64,000 nucleotides of DNA from Nocardioides soli (GTDB lineage Bacteria > Actinomycetota > Actinomycetes > Propionibacteriales > Nocardioidaceae), in assembly GCF_014191495.1 (NCBI RefSeq), contig NZ_JACHWR010000001.1:992001-1056000 (forward strand), written 5' to 3'. The notes beneath the pieces are model-generated. The model did no database searches. It worked only from the letters and a program-made list of their open reading frames with translations, and was not told where the DNA came from. This document shows, piece after piece, positions 24,516-33,369 of this stretch (positions are counted from its first letter, which is position 1; every line of letters starts with the position of its first letter). Position numbers and translations under genes: made by a program.

Positions 24516-26168
24516 TCAACCCTGGTACGGGTAGCGGTAGTCGGTCGGCGGGACGAACGTCTCCTTGATCGAGCGCGGGCTGGTCCACCGCAGCAGGTTG
24601 ACCGCGGCGCCGGCCTTGTCGTTGGTGCCCGAGGCCCGGCCGCCGCCGAACGGCTGCTGGCCGACGACCGCGCCGGTCGGCTTGTCGTTGATGTAGAAGT
24701 TGCCGGCTGCGAACCGGAGCGCCTCCTGGGCCCACGCGATCGCGCGGCGGTCCTGGGCGATGATCGAGCCGGTCAGGGCGTACGGCGCGATCGACTCCAT
24801 GCCGTGCACGACCTTCTCGAAGGCCTGGTCATCACGGTCCTCGTAGACGTGCACGGCCAGGATCGGACCGAAGTACTCGGTCGTGAACATCTCGTCGGTC
24901 GGGTCGCCGCCCTCGACGACGGTCGGGTTCACGAACCAGCCGACCGAGTCGTCGAGCCGGCCGCCGACCAGCACGTCGAGCTTGCGCGACCGCTTCGCGC
25001 GGGCGATGGCGGCCTTGTGCTTGGCGAACGCCCGGTCGTCGATGACCGCGCCCATGAAGACCCCGCCGCTCTCCGCGGAGAAGTCGGACGGGTCGCCGAC
25101 CGTGATCGACTCGATCTCGGCGAGGAAGGAGTCCTTCATCCGCTTCCACACCGACCGCGCGACGTACGCCCGGGACGCGGCCGAGCACTTCTGGCCCTGA
25201 AACTCGAACGCGCCGCGGATCATCGCCGTGCGCACCACGTCGGGGTCGGCCGAGGGGTGGGCGACGATGAAGTCCTTGCCGCCCGTCTCGCCGACGATCC
25301 GCGGGTAGGACCGGTAGCCCGAGATGTTGTTGCCGACCTCGCGCCACAGGTGCTGGAACGTCGGAGTCGAGCCGGTGAAGTGGATGCCGGCCAGGTCGGG
25401 GTGCGCCAGCGTCACCTTCGAGACCTCGATGCCGTCGCCGGGCAGCATGTTGATCACGCCCGGCGGCAAGCCGGCCTCCTCGAGCAGCTCCATCGTCAGC
25501 GACGCGGCGAGCTGCTGGGTCGGCGACGGCTTCCATATGACCGTGTTGCCCATCAGCGCCGGCGCGGTGGGCAGGTTGCCCGCGATCGCGGTGAAGTTGA
25601 ACGGCGTGATCGCGTAGACGAAACCCTCCAGCGGACGGTGGTCGGTGCGGTTCCACACGCCCGGGCTGTTCGCGATCGGCTGGTCGGCGAGGATCTGCCG
25701 CGCGTAGTGCACGTTGTAGCGCCAGAAGTCGATCAGCTCGCACGCGGCGTCGATCTCGGCCTGGAACGGCGTCTTCGACTGGCCGAGCACGGTCGCGGCG
25801 TTCAGCCGCTGACGCCAGGGACCGGCCAGCAGGTCCGCCGCCTTGAGGATGACGGCGGCGCGGTCGTCGAAGGACATGTCCCGCCACCCCGGCGCCGCCT
25901 CGCCCGCGGCCTTCACCGCGGCCCGGGCGTCGGCCTGCGTGGAGCCCTTGAAGGTGCCGAGCACGTGCTGGTGGTCGTGCGGCTGGACCACCCGCGTCTC
26001 CGCACCACCGCCGGCCCTCCAGCGACCACCGATGTAGCCGCGCAGGTTCTGCTGTCGCTTCTCGAGCTTCGCGATCTCCACGAGCAGGGCCTCCCGTTCG
26101 GAGGTGCCCGGCGCGTAGGTCAGGTTCGGCTCGTTGATCGGAGCCGGAGGAGAGGTCACAGCGTCCAT
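24516..26168 (-). CDS. pruA: 1-pyrroline-5-carboxylate dehydrogenase
   Basis: L-glutamate gamma-semialdehyde dehydrogenase, 550 aa, oxidising P5C to glutamate in proline (and arginine) catabolism. It belongs to the aldehyde dehydrogenase superfamily with the catalytic Cys in EFQGQKCSAASRAYV and the general-base Glu in IVGETGGKDFIV; NAD-binding FTGSTPTFQ is present. The N-terminus matches the class 1 monofunctional P5CDH (NEPNLTYAPGTSER). The start at 26168 (MDAVTSPPAPIN) is preferred to one 12 codons upstream. No proline dehydrogenase gene is in the window. Its glutamate product could feed the NAD-GDH encoded 2 kb away (inference). Confidence 0.95.
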   Translation of the reverse strand: MDAVTSPPAPINEPNLTYAPGTSEREALLVEIAKLEKRQQNLRGYIGGRWRAGGGAETRVVQPHDHQHVLGTFKGSTQADARAAVKAAGEAAPGWRDMSFDDRAAVILKAADLLAGPWRQRLNAATVLGQSKTPFQAEIDAACELIDFWRYNVHYARQILADQPIANSPGVWNRTDHRPLEGFVYAITPFNFTAIAGNLPTAPALMGNTVIWKPSPTQQLAASLTMELLEEAGLPPGVINMLPGDGIEVSKVTLAHPDLAGIHFTGSTPTFQHLWREVGNNISGYRSYPRIVGETGGKDFIVAHPSADPDVVRTAMIRGAFEFQGQKCSAASRAYVARSVWKRMKDSFLAEIESITVGDPSDFSAESGGVFMGAVIDDRAFAKHKAAIARAKRSRKLDVLVGGRLDDSVGWFVNPTVVEGGDPTDEMFTTEYFGPILAVHVYEDRDDQAFEKVVHGMESIAPYALTGSIIAQDRRAIAWAQEALRFAAGNFYINDKPTGAVVGQQPFGGGRASGTNDKAGAAVNLLRWTSPRSIKETFVPPTDYRYPYQG

Positions 26169-26218
26169 GCCAGCGATGCTCTCACTGCAGGCCCGCGCCC
26201 CCAAACCGGAGCCGGGTG

Positions 26219-26740
26219 CTACTCCCCTGACACCGCCGCCGAGTGCGACTCCTCGAGTCGGGGCCGCAGCCCTGCGGCGAGGGCGTAGACGCGGTCATCG
26301 AGCCGCCCGATATCGGCCTTGAGCTCGGACTTCAGTCCGGCGATATCGGCCTTCAACTCGTCACGCACCCCGACGAGATCGCCCTTCAACTCATCACGCA
26401 CCCCGACGAGATCGGCCTTGAACTCATCACGCAACCCGACGAGATCGGCCTTGAACTCGTGACGCAGCCCGACGAGATCGCCCTTCAACTCGTCACGCAC
26501 CCCGACAAGGTCGGCCTTCAACTCATCACGCACCCCGACGAGATCGGCCTTGAACTCGTGACGCAATCCGACGAGATCGGCCTTCGCCTCGCGACGGTTC
26601 GCGTCGACCTTGGCATCCAGACGTGCGATGTCGCCCTTCAGGTCGAGGCGCAACGACCGCGTCTGTCCCAGCACCAGACCGCCGAGGCTGACCACGACGC
26701 CGAGCAGGGCCGCCAGGGAGACCCAGGTGTCGATGGTCAT
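26219..26740 (-). CDS. Membrane-anchored protein with tandem 11-residue coiled-coil repeats
   Basis: A 173-aa protein with an N-terminal transmembrane helix (about 6-24, SLAALLGVVVSLGGLVLG) and then about nine tandem 11-residue repeats of the form ADLVGVRDELK / ADLVGLRHEFK from about 45 to 150, a hendecad coiled coil. At the DNA level this is a 33-bp tandem repeat, so copy number may vary between strains. The pattern resembles DUF1640/coiled-coil or apolipoprotein-like repeats, but no domain can be named with confidence. It is not obviously in an operon; 50 nt separate it from pruA. Start at 26740 is set by MTIDTWVSLAALL. Confidence 0.7.
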   Translation of the reverse strand: MTIDTWVSLAALLGVVVSLGGLVLGQTRSLRLDLKGDIARLDAKVDANRREAKADLVGLRHEFKADLVGVRDELKADLVGVRDELKGDLVGLRHEFKADLVGLRDEFKADLVGVRDELKGDLVGVRDELKADIAGLKSELKADIGRLDDRVYALAAGLRPRLEESHSAAVSGE

Positions 26741-26854
26741 CGTGCTCACCTTCCCAGTGTGCGCGCACCGGCGTGCGATCGCCACCACGGTAGGGACACA
26801 CCCGACGCTCCACCAGTCCGGCCCGAATCCCTGTGGACAATGGGGGCCGGCCGC

Positions 26855-27202
26855 TCACAGCAGCTGCGCGATCTCCTGAACGCCGAACCACCCGAGGTCG
26901 TCGTCGGGGTCGGCGTCGGGGCCGCGGTCGGTAGCGTCGGCGTGCACGGCGACCCAGCGCTTGCGCGGGATCCGGTCCCCCGGCTCGGGCACCCGGCCGA
27001 GCTCGGCGACCAGCACGACCCGGCGACCCGACCCGCCGCCGGCGTGCGCGGAGAGATCGGCCGCCGTCATCAGCGCGGCGTACTCCTCGTCCTCGCTGTC
27101 GTCGGCCGCGACCACGACGTCGTCGGTCGCGACCACCTCGCCGTCGGCGTCCGCGGCCGCGAGACCGCCGAGGGTGAGCGGGACATAGACACGATGGGTC
27201 AC
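26855..27202 (-). CDS. DUF6912 family protein
   Basis: Small acidic protein of 115 aa, VTHRVYVPLTLGGLAA at the N-terminus, with EDEEYAALMTAADLSA and RRVVLVAELGRVPEPGD, the pattern of the actinobacterial DUF6912 family. No catalytic motif is known. GTG start at 27202 overlaps the stop of the WS/DGAT gene by 4 nt (GTGA), so it is co-translated with it; a role tied to acyltransferase function is possible but unproven. Confidence 0.75.
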   Translation of the reverse strand: MTHRVYVPLTLGGLAAADADGEVVATDDVVVAADDSEDEEYAALMTAADLSAHAGGGSGRRVVLVAELGRVPEPGDRIPRKRWVAVHADATDRGPDADPDDDLGWFGVQEIAQLL

Positions 27203-28647
27203 GGGCCCTCCGGAGCCTTGCGCTTGCGCCGACCGCGCGGCGCGCGGTTGCGGGCGGCCGAGGTCGAGTCGACGAGCTCGTCGAGCGCCTCGACCAGGCA
27301 CGGCCCGAGCAGCTCGGCGTCGGGCAGCAGGTCGCGGTCGGCGTTGAGCCCGTAGAACACCGATCCGTCGTACGACGTCACGCCGATCGCCAGCGGGTGG
27401 CCCTCGAAGAGCGGGGGCACGGGGTACGACGCGACCATCCGCGCGCCCGCGGCGTAGAGCGAGGTCTGCGGTCCGGGCACGTTGGTGACGCAGAGCTGGT
27501 AGCCGCGCCGCCGCTCGACGCCCGCGACCCGAGCACCCAGCGCGTGGAACGTCGCGGGCGCGAAGCCGGACATGCCGGCCAGCCGCGCGGCCGGGATGCC
27601 GCGCCCGGTCTCCTGGTGGGCGAGGAAGGAGTACGACACCTGGTGCAGCCGGACGACGGGGCTGGGCTCGCCCACTGGAAGGTCGACGAAGTGGGCCGCG
27701 ATCTGGCTGCCGAGCGAGGTCGGCTCGAGCTCGTCGTCGATCACCGAGACCGGCGCCAGGGCTCGGATCTGCCGGATGCCGCGCATCGACTCGCCGCGGG
27801 TCATCAGCCAGGCGCGCAGCGCCCCGGTGATGGTCGCGAGCACGACGTCGTTGACCGAGCCGCCGTGCACCTCCCGGACCTTGCGGTGGTCGGCCAGGTC
27901 GGTGCGGACCATCACCAGGCGCCGCTGCTGCGAGAGCGGGCCGATGATCGGCGACTCCGCGCGCGGGCTGCGGTTGGTCAGCGCGTCGAGCACCCGGCCG
28001 GTCGTCCGGGCTCCGTCGGCGACGCCCCGCAGCACCGCACCCGTGGTGACGGCCACCGTGTCGGTGACGGTCTCGATCTCGGTGACCGAGTCCCGCACCG
28101 CCCCGGCCATCAGGGAGAACGGCGAGGGCCGGCCGCGGGGGTGCCACTCGTCGTGGCCGAGCTCCCGGAGCTCGGGGTTGGCGTCGAGCAGCACCTGCCC
28201 GATGTCGACGGTCTGCACACCGTCGACCAACACGTGGTGCGACTTGGACAGCATCGCGACCCGGCCGTCGGCGAGACCCTCGACGAGGTACAGCTCCCAC
28301 AGCGGCCGGTTGCGATCGAGCGGCCGCGAGATGATCCGCGACGCCAGGTCGCGCAGCTGGTCGACGCTGCCGGGCCGCGGCAGCGCCGAACGGCGCACGT
28401 GGTAGCCGATCTCGAAGCGGTCGTCGTCGACCCACACCGGGTTCGCGAGCCGGCCCGGCACGGTCTGGATCCGCTGCCGGTAGCGCGGGACGAACGAGAT
28501 CCGGTCCTCCACCAGCCGCACCAGCCGCGCGTAGTCGAACCCGGAGTCGCCGGGGTCGAAGATCTCGACCGTCGCGTTGTGCATGGGTGTCGACGCGGAC
28601 TCCTCGGCCAGCACGGCCACGTCCCGCGGCCGGAGCCGTTCGCTCAT
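27199..28647 (-). CDS. Wax ester synthase/diacylglycerol acyltransferase (WS/DGAT)
   Basis: O-acyltransferase of 482 aa that makes triacylglycerol or wax esters from acyl-CoA. The catalytic motif is HHVLVDG (about 128-134, HHxxxDG consensus), preceded by RPLWELYLVEGL (PLW motif) and followed by NDVVLATITGALR (NDVVLA motif). Length is typical. A strong GGAGGGGG ribosome site precedes the ATG at 28647. It is divergent from the cupredoxin lipoprotein gene and overlaps the DUF6912 gene by 4 nt. Storage-lipid synthesis is usual in Actinobacteria. Confidence 0.95.
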   Translation of the reverse strand: MSERLRPRDVAVLAEESASTPMHNATVEIFDPGDSGFDYARLVRLVEDRISFVPRYRQRIQTVPGRLANPVWVDDDRFEIGYHVRRSALPRPGSVDQLRDLASRIISRPLDRNRPLWELYLVEGLADGRVAMLSKSHHVLVDGVQTVDIGQVLLDANPELRELGHDEWHPRGRPSPFSLMAGAVRDSVTEIETVTDTVAVTTGAVLRGVADGARTTGRVLDALTNRSPRAESPIIGPLSQQRRLVMVRTDLADHRKVREVHGGSVNDVVLATITGALRAWLMTRGESMRGIRQIRALAPVSVIDDELEPTSLGSQIAAHFVDLPVGEPSPVVRLHQVSYSFLAHQETGRGIPAARLAGMSGFAPATFHALGARVAGVERRRGYQLCVTNVPGPQTSLYAAGARMVASYPVPPLFEGHPLAIGVTSYDGSVFYGLNADRDLLPDAELLGPCLVEALDELVDSTSAARNRAPRGRRKRKAPEGP

Positions 28648-28707
28648 CCGACACCCCCTCCGTGCCTGCGCCGTCCCTGCGCCGCCACTGTGCGCCGGCG
28701 GACCCGA

Positions 28708-28726
28708 CGTACCGACGGTTGGTACG
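28708..28726. promoter_or_regulatory. Candidate operator between WS/DGAT and the cupredoxin gene
   Basis: Inverted repeat CGTACC-GACGGTT-GGTACG in the 123-nt divergent gap. It could bind a TetR-type repressor acting on either gene. No cognate regulator gene is adjacent, so this is only a candidate. Confidence 0.35.
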
Positions 28727-28770
28727 ACATGGGATTCTGACAGACGTCACCCCGACGAGAAGGATGTCCG

Positions 28771-29133
28771 ATGCGCCGTTCCCTCGCTGCCGTGGCCGCG
28801 ACCCTCGCCACCCTGTCGTTCGCGACCGCCTGTGGGGACGAGGAGAAGCCCCCCGCCGACTCCACCGACGCCAAGGTCATCGAGCTGACCTTCGCGGACG
28901 GCACCGTGACGCCCAACGGCGACCGGGTCGAGGTAGCGGTCGGCCAGGACATCGAGCTCGACGTGACCGCGGACGAGCCCGGCGAGATCCATGTGCACTC
29001 CACTCCCGAGCAGGAGCTGGAGTACGCCGCCGGCGAGAGCACCGTCACGATCAAGGGCATCGACCAGCCCGGCGTCGTCGAGGTCGAGTCGCACGAGCTG
29101 GACCAGGTGATCGTCCAGCTCGAGGTCCGCTAG
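28771..29133 (+). CDS. Cupredoxin-like lipoprotein
   Basis: Secreted lipoprotein of 120 aa: signal peptide with lipobox FATAC (Cys at about 21), then a beta-rich domain of about 95 residues (VEVAVGQDIELDVTADEPGEIHVHS). The fold resembles the cupredoxin_1 family; the HVHS segment could hold one metal ligand, but a complete His-Cys-His-Met copper site is not evident (no Cys in the domain). GAGAAGGA ribosome site 8 nt upstream. The next gene, a polytopic membrane protein, starts 9 nt downstream, and the pair is probably one unit. Confidence 0.75.
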   Translation: MRRSLAAVAATLATLSFATACGDEEKPPADSTDAKVIELTFADGTVTPNGDRVEVAVGQDIELDVTADEPGEIHVHSTPEQELEYAAGESTVTIKGIDQPGVVEVESHELDQVIVQLEVR

Positions 29134-29142
29134 GCCGCCGAG

Positions 29143-30471
29143 TTGTCCCCGGACGGATACAACCTCGCCCATGGGATCGGCGGGGCGAAGGACCTGCCGA
29201 TCTCACCCGAGCTCGCGATCGCGGGCGCGACCGCCGCGCTGGTCATCTCGTTCACCGTGCTGGCGCTGGCGTGGCGCACGCCCCGCTACGACGCGACCAC
29301 CAGCGGCCGGCCCGCACCCGCCTGGCTCGCCTCGATCGTCGACTCGACCTGGTGGCGCGTGCTGTGGCGCGCCGCGGGCTTCGCGCTGTTCCTCTACGTC
29401 GGTGCCGCGGCGGTCTTCGGCAAGGACCTCGTCATCAACCCGTTCTTCGGGGTCTTCTACGTCTGGTGGTGGGTCGGGCTGGTGCCCCTCTCGCTGTTCC
29501 TCGGGCCGGTCTGGAAGGCGATCAGCCCGGTCCGCACCATCAACCTCGCGTTCGCGAAGGTCTCGGGCAGCGACCCCGAGCGCGGCATCTTCGCCTATCC
29601 CGAGCGGCTGGGTCACTGGCCGGCCGCGATCGGCCTGTTCGCGTTCGTCTGGCTCGAGCTGGTCTACCCCTACTCCACCGAGCTCGGCCCGGTCCGGCTG
29701 TGGGTGGCCGGCTACGTCGCGGTGATGCTGGTCGGCGGCGCCCTGTTCGGCAACGTCTTTTACGAGCGCGCCGACCCGTTCGAGGTCTACTCCACGCTCG
29801 TCAGCCGGATGTCGCCGTGGGGCCGGCGCGACGGCGTGCTGCTGATCCGCAGCCCGCTGGCCAACCTCGACGCGACCCCGGTCCACCCCGGGCTGTTCGG
29901 GGTGGTCGCGGTGCTCTTCGGCAGCACGGCGTTCGACTCGTTCAAGGACTCCACCCGCTGGGTGAAGTTCGTCCAGGGCAGCACGACCTCGTCGTACCTG
30001 CTCAACAACATCGCCCTGGTGGCGTTCTGCGTCGGCGTGGGGCTGATCTTCGCCGCCGGCACCATGCTCACCGGGCTCGGCGACGACCTGCGCCGCCGCG
30101 AGCTGCCCGACCTGTTCGCGCACTCCGTGGTGCCGATCGTGGTCGGGTACGTCGTCGCGCACTACCTCAGCTACCTGGTCGAGGTCGGACAGCTGACCCT
30201 GATCCAGCTCAGCGACCCCTTCAGCGACGGCAGCAACTACCTCGGCACCGCCAACCTCGACGTCAACTACTGGCTCAGCTACCACCCCACCCTGCTGGCC
30301 AACGTCAAGGTGCTCGCGGTGATCGCCGGCCACGTCCTCGGCGTGATCGCGGCCCACGACCGCGCCATCCGGATCCTCCCACCACGACACCAGCTCACCG
30401 GCCAGCTGCCGCTGCTGGTCGCGATGATCGCGTTCACCGTCGGCGGCCTCTACCTGCTGTTCGCAGGCTAG
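29143..30471 (+). CDS. Polytopic membrane protein of unknown function
   Basis: Integral membrane protein of 442 aa with about ten hydrophobic helices. It begins at a TTG codon with HGIGGAKDLPISPELAIAG after a few residues; no in-frame ATG or GTG fits better. Conserved-looking segments are WVGLVPLSLFLGPVWKAISPVRT and NVFYERADPFEVYSTL, and it carries several His residues near helix ends. Database relatives are sometimes labelled fenitrothion hydrolase by transitive annotation, which I do not trust. Its constant partner is a small secreted cupredoxin-like protein, as here, so a metal- or redox-linked role in the membrane is a reasonable guess. Confidence 0.7.
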   Translation: MSPDGYNLAHGIGGAKDLPISPELAIAGATAALVISFTVLALAWRTPRYDATTSGRPAPAWLASIVDSTWWRVLWRAAGFALFLYVGAAAVFGKDLVINPFFGVFYVWWWVGLVPLSLFLGPVWKAISPVRTINLAFAKVSGSDPERGIFAYPERLGHWPAAIGLFAFVWLELVYPYSTELGPVRLWVAGYVAVMLVGGALFGNVFYERADPFEVYSTLVSRMSPWGRRDGVLLIRSPLANLDATPVHPGLFGVVAVLFGSTAFDSFKDSTRWVKFVQGSTTSSYLLNNIALVAFCVGVGLIFAAGTMLTGLGDDLRRRELPDLFAHSVVPIVVGYVVAHYLSYLVEVGQLTLIQLSDPFSDGSNYLGTANLDVNYWLSYHPTLLANVKVLAVIAGHVLGVIAAHDRAIRILPPRHQLTGQLPLLVAMIAFTVGGLYLLFAG

Positions 30472-30484
30472 GCGAACACCCGCC

Positions 30485-31261
30485 TCAGGCCGCGGCGGGG
30501 CCGGCAGCGATGCCGGCCAGCCACGGCTCGCTGGCGGCGACCACGAGCTGGGCGTCGACGACGTCGGCGAGGATCACCGCGGCGGCACGCAGCCGGGTGG
30601 CCCGGAAGACCGGGCTGCGCCGTACGGGCAGGCTCGAGACCGAGGTCACCCGGGCGACCATCCGCAGCGAGACCTGCCGGCCGGTGAGCGAGGCCGTGGA
30701 GAGGAAGCTCTCGGCGATGCCGTCCCAGTAGTACTCGGAGCGGTCGGTCCACACGTCGGTCACCGCCCGCACCCGGTGCGAGCTGCCCGTGAAGTCGGCG
30801 ATGCCGTGCAGCACGTCGAGCACCTCGTCGTACCCGGGGCCGAAGCCGAGCTGCTCCTCGGGTCCGACCAGCTGGCGCAGCGGCCGCATCGTCTCCTCGG
30901 CGACCGAGGGGGCGATCCAGCGTCCGAGGTGGAGCACCGTCGCGACGTCGCAGAGCGCGTCGACGCCGTTGCGGTGGGCCCGGTCCAGACCGGGTAGCTG
31001 GTCGAGGTAGAAGTGCACCAGGTTGGCCCGCACCCGCACCTGGCTGACGAGCAGGTCGGGCGGCGCGCCGGCGGGCAGCACCGTCGGGCTGACCGGACCA
31101 CGCATCGTGCCGAGCATCCCGAGCTCGATCCGCGACATCCGCGGGATCAGCGCGGGGACGACCGAGCCCAGCAACGGCGCCGGGGACCGCCGGCCGTTGG
31201 GGCTGAGCAGGCGCGCCTCCATCGCGGCGGCCGCCGGCTCCAGGTCATCGAGTTCCCACAC
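30485..31261 (-). CDS. Conserved hypothetical protein downstream of the Ssd-like gene
   Basis: A 258-aa predicted soluble protein that I do not recognise. It is rich in helices, with segments such as IPRMSRIELGMLGTMRG, ANLVHFYLDQLPGLDRAHRN and HGIADFTGSSHRVRAVTD, and has no signal peptide or transmembrane helix. The start is uncertain: GTG at 31261 gives VWELDDLEP; a GTG at 31342 overlaps the stop of the upstream Ssd-like gene in a GTGA arrangement and would add 27 low-complexity residues. Same strand as the Ssd-like and SAF genes, so likely an operon member. It is convergent with the membrane-protein gene (13 nt between the stops). Confidence 0.65.
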   Translation of the reverse strand: MWELDDLEPAAAAMEARLLSPNGRRSPAPLLGSVVPALIPRMSRIELGMLGTMRGPVSPTVLPAGAPPDLLVSQVRVRANLVHFYLDQLPGLDRAHRNGVDALCDVATVLHLGRWIAPSVAEETMRPLRQLVGPEEQLGFGPGYDEVLDVLHGIADFTGSSHRVRAVTDVWTDRSEYYWDGIAESFLSTASLTGRQVSLRMVARVTSVSSLPVRRSPVFRATRLRAAAVILADVVDAQLVVAASEPWLAGIAAGPAAA

Positions 31262-31338
31262 GGTGGATGTTCGGCATCCGGAGCCGTCGCCTGAGGGTTC
31301 CGGGCGCCGATCCCCTCCGCGATCCCTGGACCCGATGC

Positions 31339-32559
31339 TCACCCGACCGGCGGCAGCACCCCGTCGACGATCCGGGCCACCGCCCGGCCGAGCTCGGAGT
31401 CGCCGCCCTCGACGAGGGTCCGGCCGGCGACCAACGCCCGGTCGACCGCCGCCTGGTCGTCGGGCAGGAAGTGGAGGGCGCTCGGCCGGGCGAACCCGGA
31501 CACCATCGCGGCGATCTCGCGCTCGCTCCAGCCGAGCGTGGGACGCATCCGGTTGACGACGACCTGGACCGGCCGCCCCGGCCACCGGTCACGGACCTCG
31601 ACCAGGCCACGGGCCAGCCGGGTCAGCCCGACCGGGTCGGCCGCGCCGACGACGAGCAGGTCGTCGGCGGCCTCGACCGCCGCGAGGGTGAGGTGGTTGC
31701 GGCCGGGACGCCCGCCGAGGTCGGGCACTGCGTCGTCCTCGAGGCTGAAGCCGGTGTCGACGACCACCTCCCCACGCTCACGCGCCAGCGTCACCAGCGA
31801 CTCCAGGGTGCCCGCGCGTACCTCGGACCACCGGTCGGCGCGCGGCAGCCCGGTGACGACGCTCAGGTGCTGGTCGAGACCACGCTGGATCGACCCGAAC
31901 CGTTCCGCGAGCTGACCGGCGGCCTCGAGGCGCACCGCGGCGAGCAGCCCGGAGACCTCGTCGAGGATCCCGAGCTGCTGGGCGACCGCTCCGCCGTACG
32001 GGTCCGCGTCGACCAGCACCGTGGGTCGACGTCGCCGGGCGATCTCGGCCGCGAGCGCTGAGGCGAGCGTGGTCCGGCCGGAGCCCGCGGGACCCCAGAC
32101 CGCCACCACGCGACCGGCGACCGCGGGGCAGGCCGCGCCAGGCGCACCGGGCGGGGCCGCGGGCGCGGGTGCCTCCGGTCGGCGCACCTGCGTGGGCAGC
32201 TCGTCGGCGCAGAGCGCGTCCGCGAGCGTGTCGAGCCGGTCGTGGGTGACCACGGTCCGGATGCCGATCCGGCCGGCCCGCAGCCGGCCACCGTCGAGGG
32301 TGGCATCGCCCCGCGCGATCGCGACCGGCCGGACGCCGTGGGCGCGCAGGTGGTCGACGGCCGCGCGGTCGAGGCCCGGGTCGTCGATGCCGACCACGGC
32401 GACGCCGGCCTGGCCGGCGGTGGCGGCCGCGAGCAGGTCGTCGACGTCGACGCAGCGCTTGAGCACCACGACCCGCGGATGGTCGCCGAGCAGCCGCAGC
32501 GCCTCGGGCTCCCAGGCCGCGCCGGAGGCGACGATCAACGCGACAACCCGGTCGGCCAT
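31339..32559 (-). CDS. Ssd/CpaE-like P-loop ATPase
   Basis: A 406-aa MinD/ParA-superfamily protein related to septum-site-determining protein Ssd (Rv3660c) and CpaE of Tad pilus systems. The N-terminal 120 residues are receiver-like; the P-loop at about 148-158 reads VVAVWGPAGSGRTTLA, with Arg at the position of the Walker Lys and no deviant-Walker signature Lys. VLVDADPYGGAVAQQLG is the switch region. ATP turnover may thus be reduced or altered. Tad pilus genes (tadA, tadB) are not adjacent; a SAF-domain gene lies 3 nt upstream. Role in septum or pilus placement is inferred from the family. Confidence 0.82.
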   Translation of the reverse strand: MADRVVALIVASGAAWEPEALRLLGDHPRVVVLKRCVDVDDLLAAATAGQAGVAVVGIDDPGLDRAAVDHLRAHGVRPVAIARGDATLDGGRLRAGRIGIRTVVTHDRLDTLADALCADELPTQVRRPEAPAPAAPPGAPGAACPAVAGRVVAVWGPAGSGRTTLASALAAEIARRRRPTVLVDADPYGGAVAQQLGILDEVSGLLAAVRLEAAGQLAERFGSIQRGLDQHLSVVTGLPRADRWSEVRAGTLESLVTLARERGEVVVDTGFSLEDDAVPDLGGRPGRNHLTLAAVEAADDLLVVGAADPVGLTRLARGLVEVRDRWPGRPVQVVVNRMRPTLGWSEREIAAMVSGFARPSALHFLPDDQAAVDRALVAGRTLVEGGDSELGRAVARIVDGVLPPVG

Positions 32560-32562
32560 GCC

Positions 32563-33270
32563 TCAGCCCCGGCGGACCACGGTCAGCACCGGCGTCTCCC
32601 GCGCCGCGACGGCGGCGAAGTACGCCGCGGCCGCGTCCTCGGGTACCGCGAGCACCAGCTGCCGGCGCCCGCTCGCCCCGCCGAAGCCGGCATCGGGCCC
32701 GGGAGCGTCGACGACGGTCGCCTCCCGCAGCACCGGCGTGCCCGGCTCGGTCGCGGCGTCCCGGTCGCGGGCCGGCGAGCCGACCAGGTAGACGTCCACG
32801 ACGGAGCCGGCACCGACCGCCGGGGGCACCTGGTCCGCCTCGACGGCGACCGGGAGCTCGACCGTGTCGGCCGGCTGGTCGTCCGCCCCGACGGCGCCGC
32901 GCGGCAGCAGCTCGCCGGCTCCCACGCCGCGAACCAGCCGCAGACCGCCCGGCAGGGCCTCCTCGACCCGGTAGTAGGCGGTCAGGTCGTCGCCGTCGGC
33001 GAACCGGACCCGCCGGGCCACCAGGTCGTCCTCGGTGAGCTGCGCGCCCGGACCGGCGTCGGCCGCGACCGCCCAGACGCGCACCGTGTCATCGGCGGCG
33101 GCCAACAGCCGGGACCCGGCGACCACGGACCCGGCCACGATCAGCAGGCCGACCCACAGCCGCGGGTCGCGCCAGCCCGGGTTCGTCGTCCGGGTCGCGG
33201 GCGGCACCGTTGCCCGGGCCCGCCCGCGCCCGTCGGCCTCCCGCTCCTCGTGCCCGGCCCCGAGACTCAC
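32563..33270 (-). CDS. SAF-domain protein (CpaB/RcpC-like)
   Basis: Membrane-anchored protein of 235 aa: cytoplasmic start, one helix at about 36-54 (LWVGLLIVAGSVVAGSRLL), then a SAF domain (about 60-125, VRVWAVAADAGPGAQLTEDDL and GLRLVRGVGAGELLPRGAV) and a beta-rich remainder. SAF domains of this type occur in CpaB/FlgA pilus and flagellar assembly proteins. GTG start at 33270. It sits directly upstream of the Ssd/CpaE-like gene, a pairing common in Nocardioidaceae, but no other pilus gene is present here. Confidence 0.85.
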   Translation of the reverse strand: MSLGAGHEEREADGRGRARATVPPATRTTNPGWRDPRLWVGLLIVAGSVVAGSRLLAAADDTVRVWAVAADAGPGAQLTEDDLVARRVRFADGDDLTAYYRVEEALPGGLRLVRGVGAGELLPRGAVGADDQPADTVELPVAVEADQVPPAVGAGSVVDVYLVGSPARDRDAATEPGTPVLREATVVDAPGPDAGFGGASGRRQLVLAVPEDAAAAYFAAVAARETPVLTVVRRG

Positions 33271-33369
33271 GACGACATGATCACCCCGGCGCCCGACCGC
33301 GAAACCCGGCCCTCCACAGGGCGGCCGCGCCGGGCCCGGCCGGCGCGACCGGGATGCGACGATGGATCC

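Noticed and set aside
26240..26620. 33-bp direct repeats as a possible non-coding satellite or CRISPR
   Set aside because: They are in frame in a gene with a start, a transmembrane helix and an 11-residue coiled-coil pattern.
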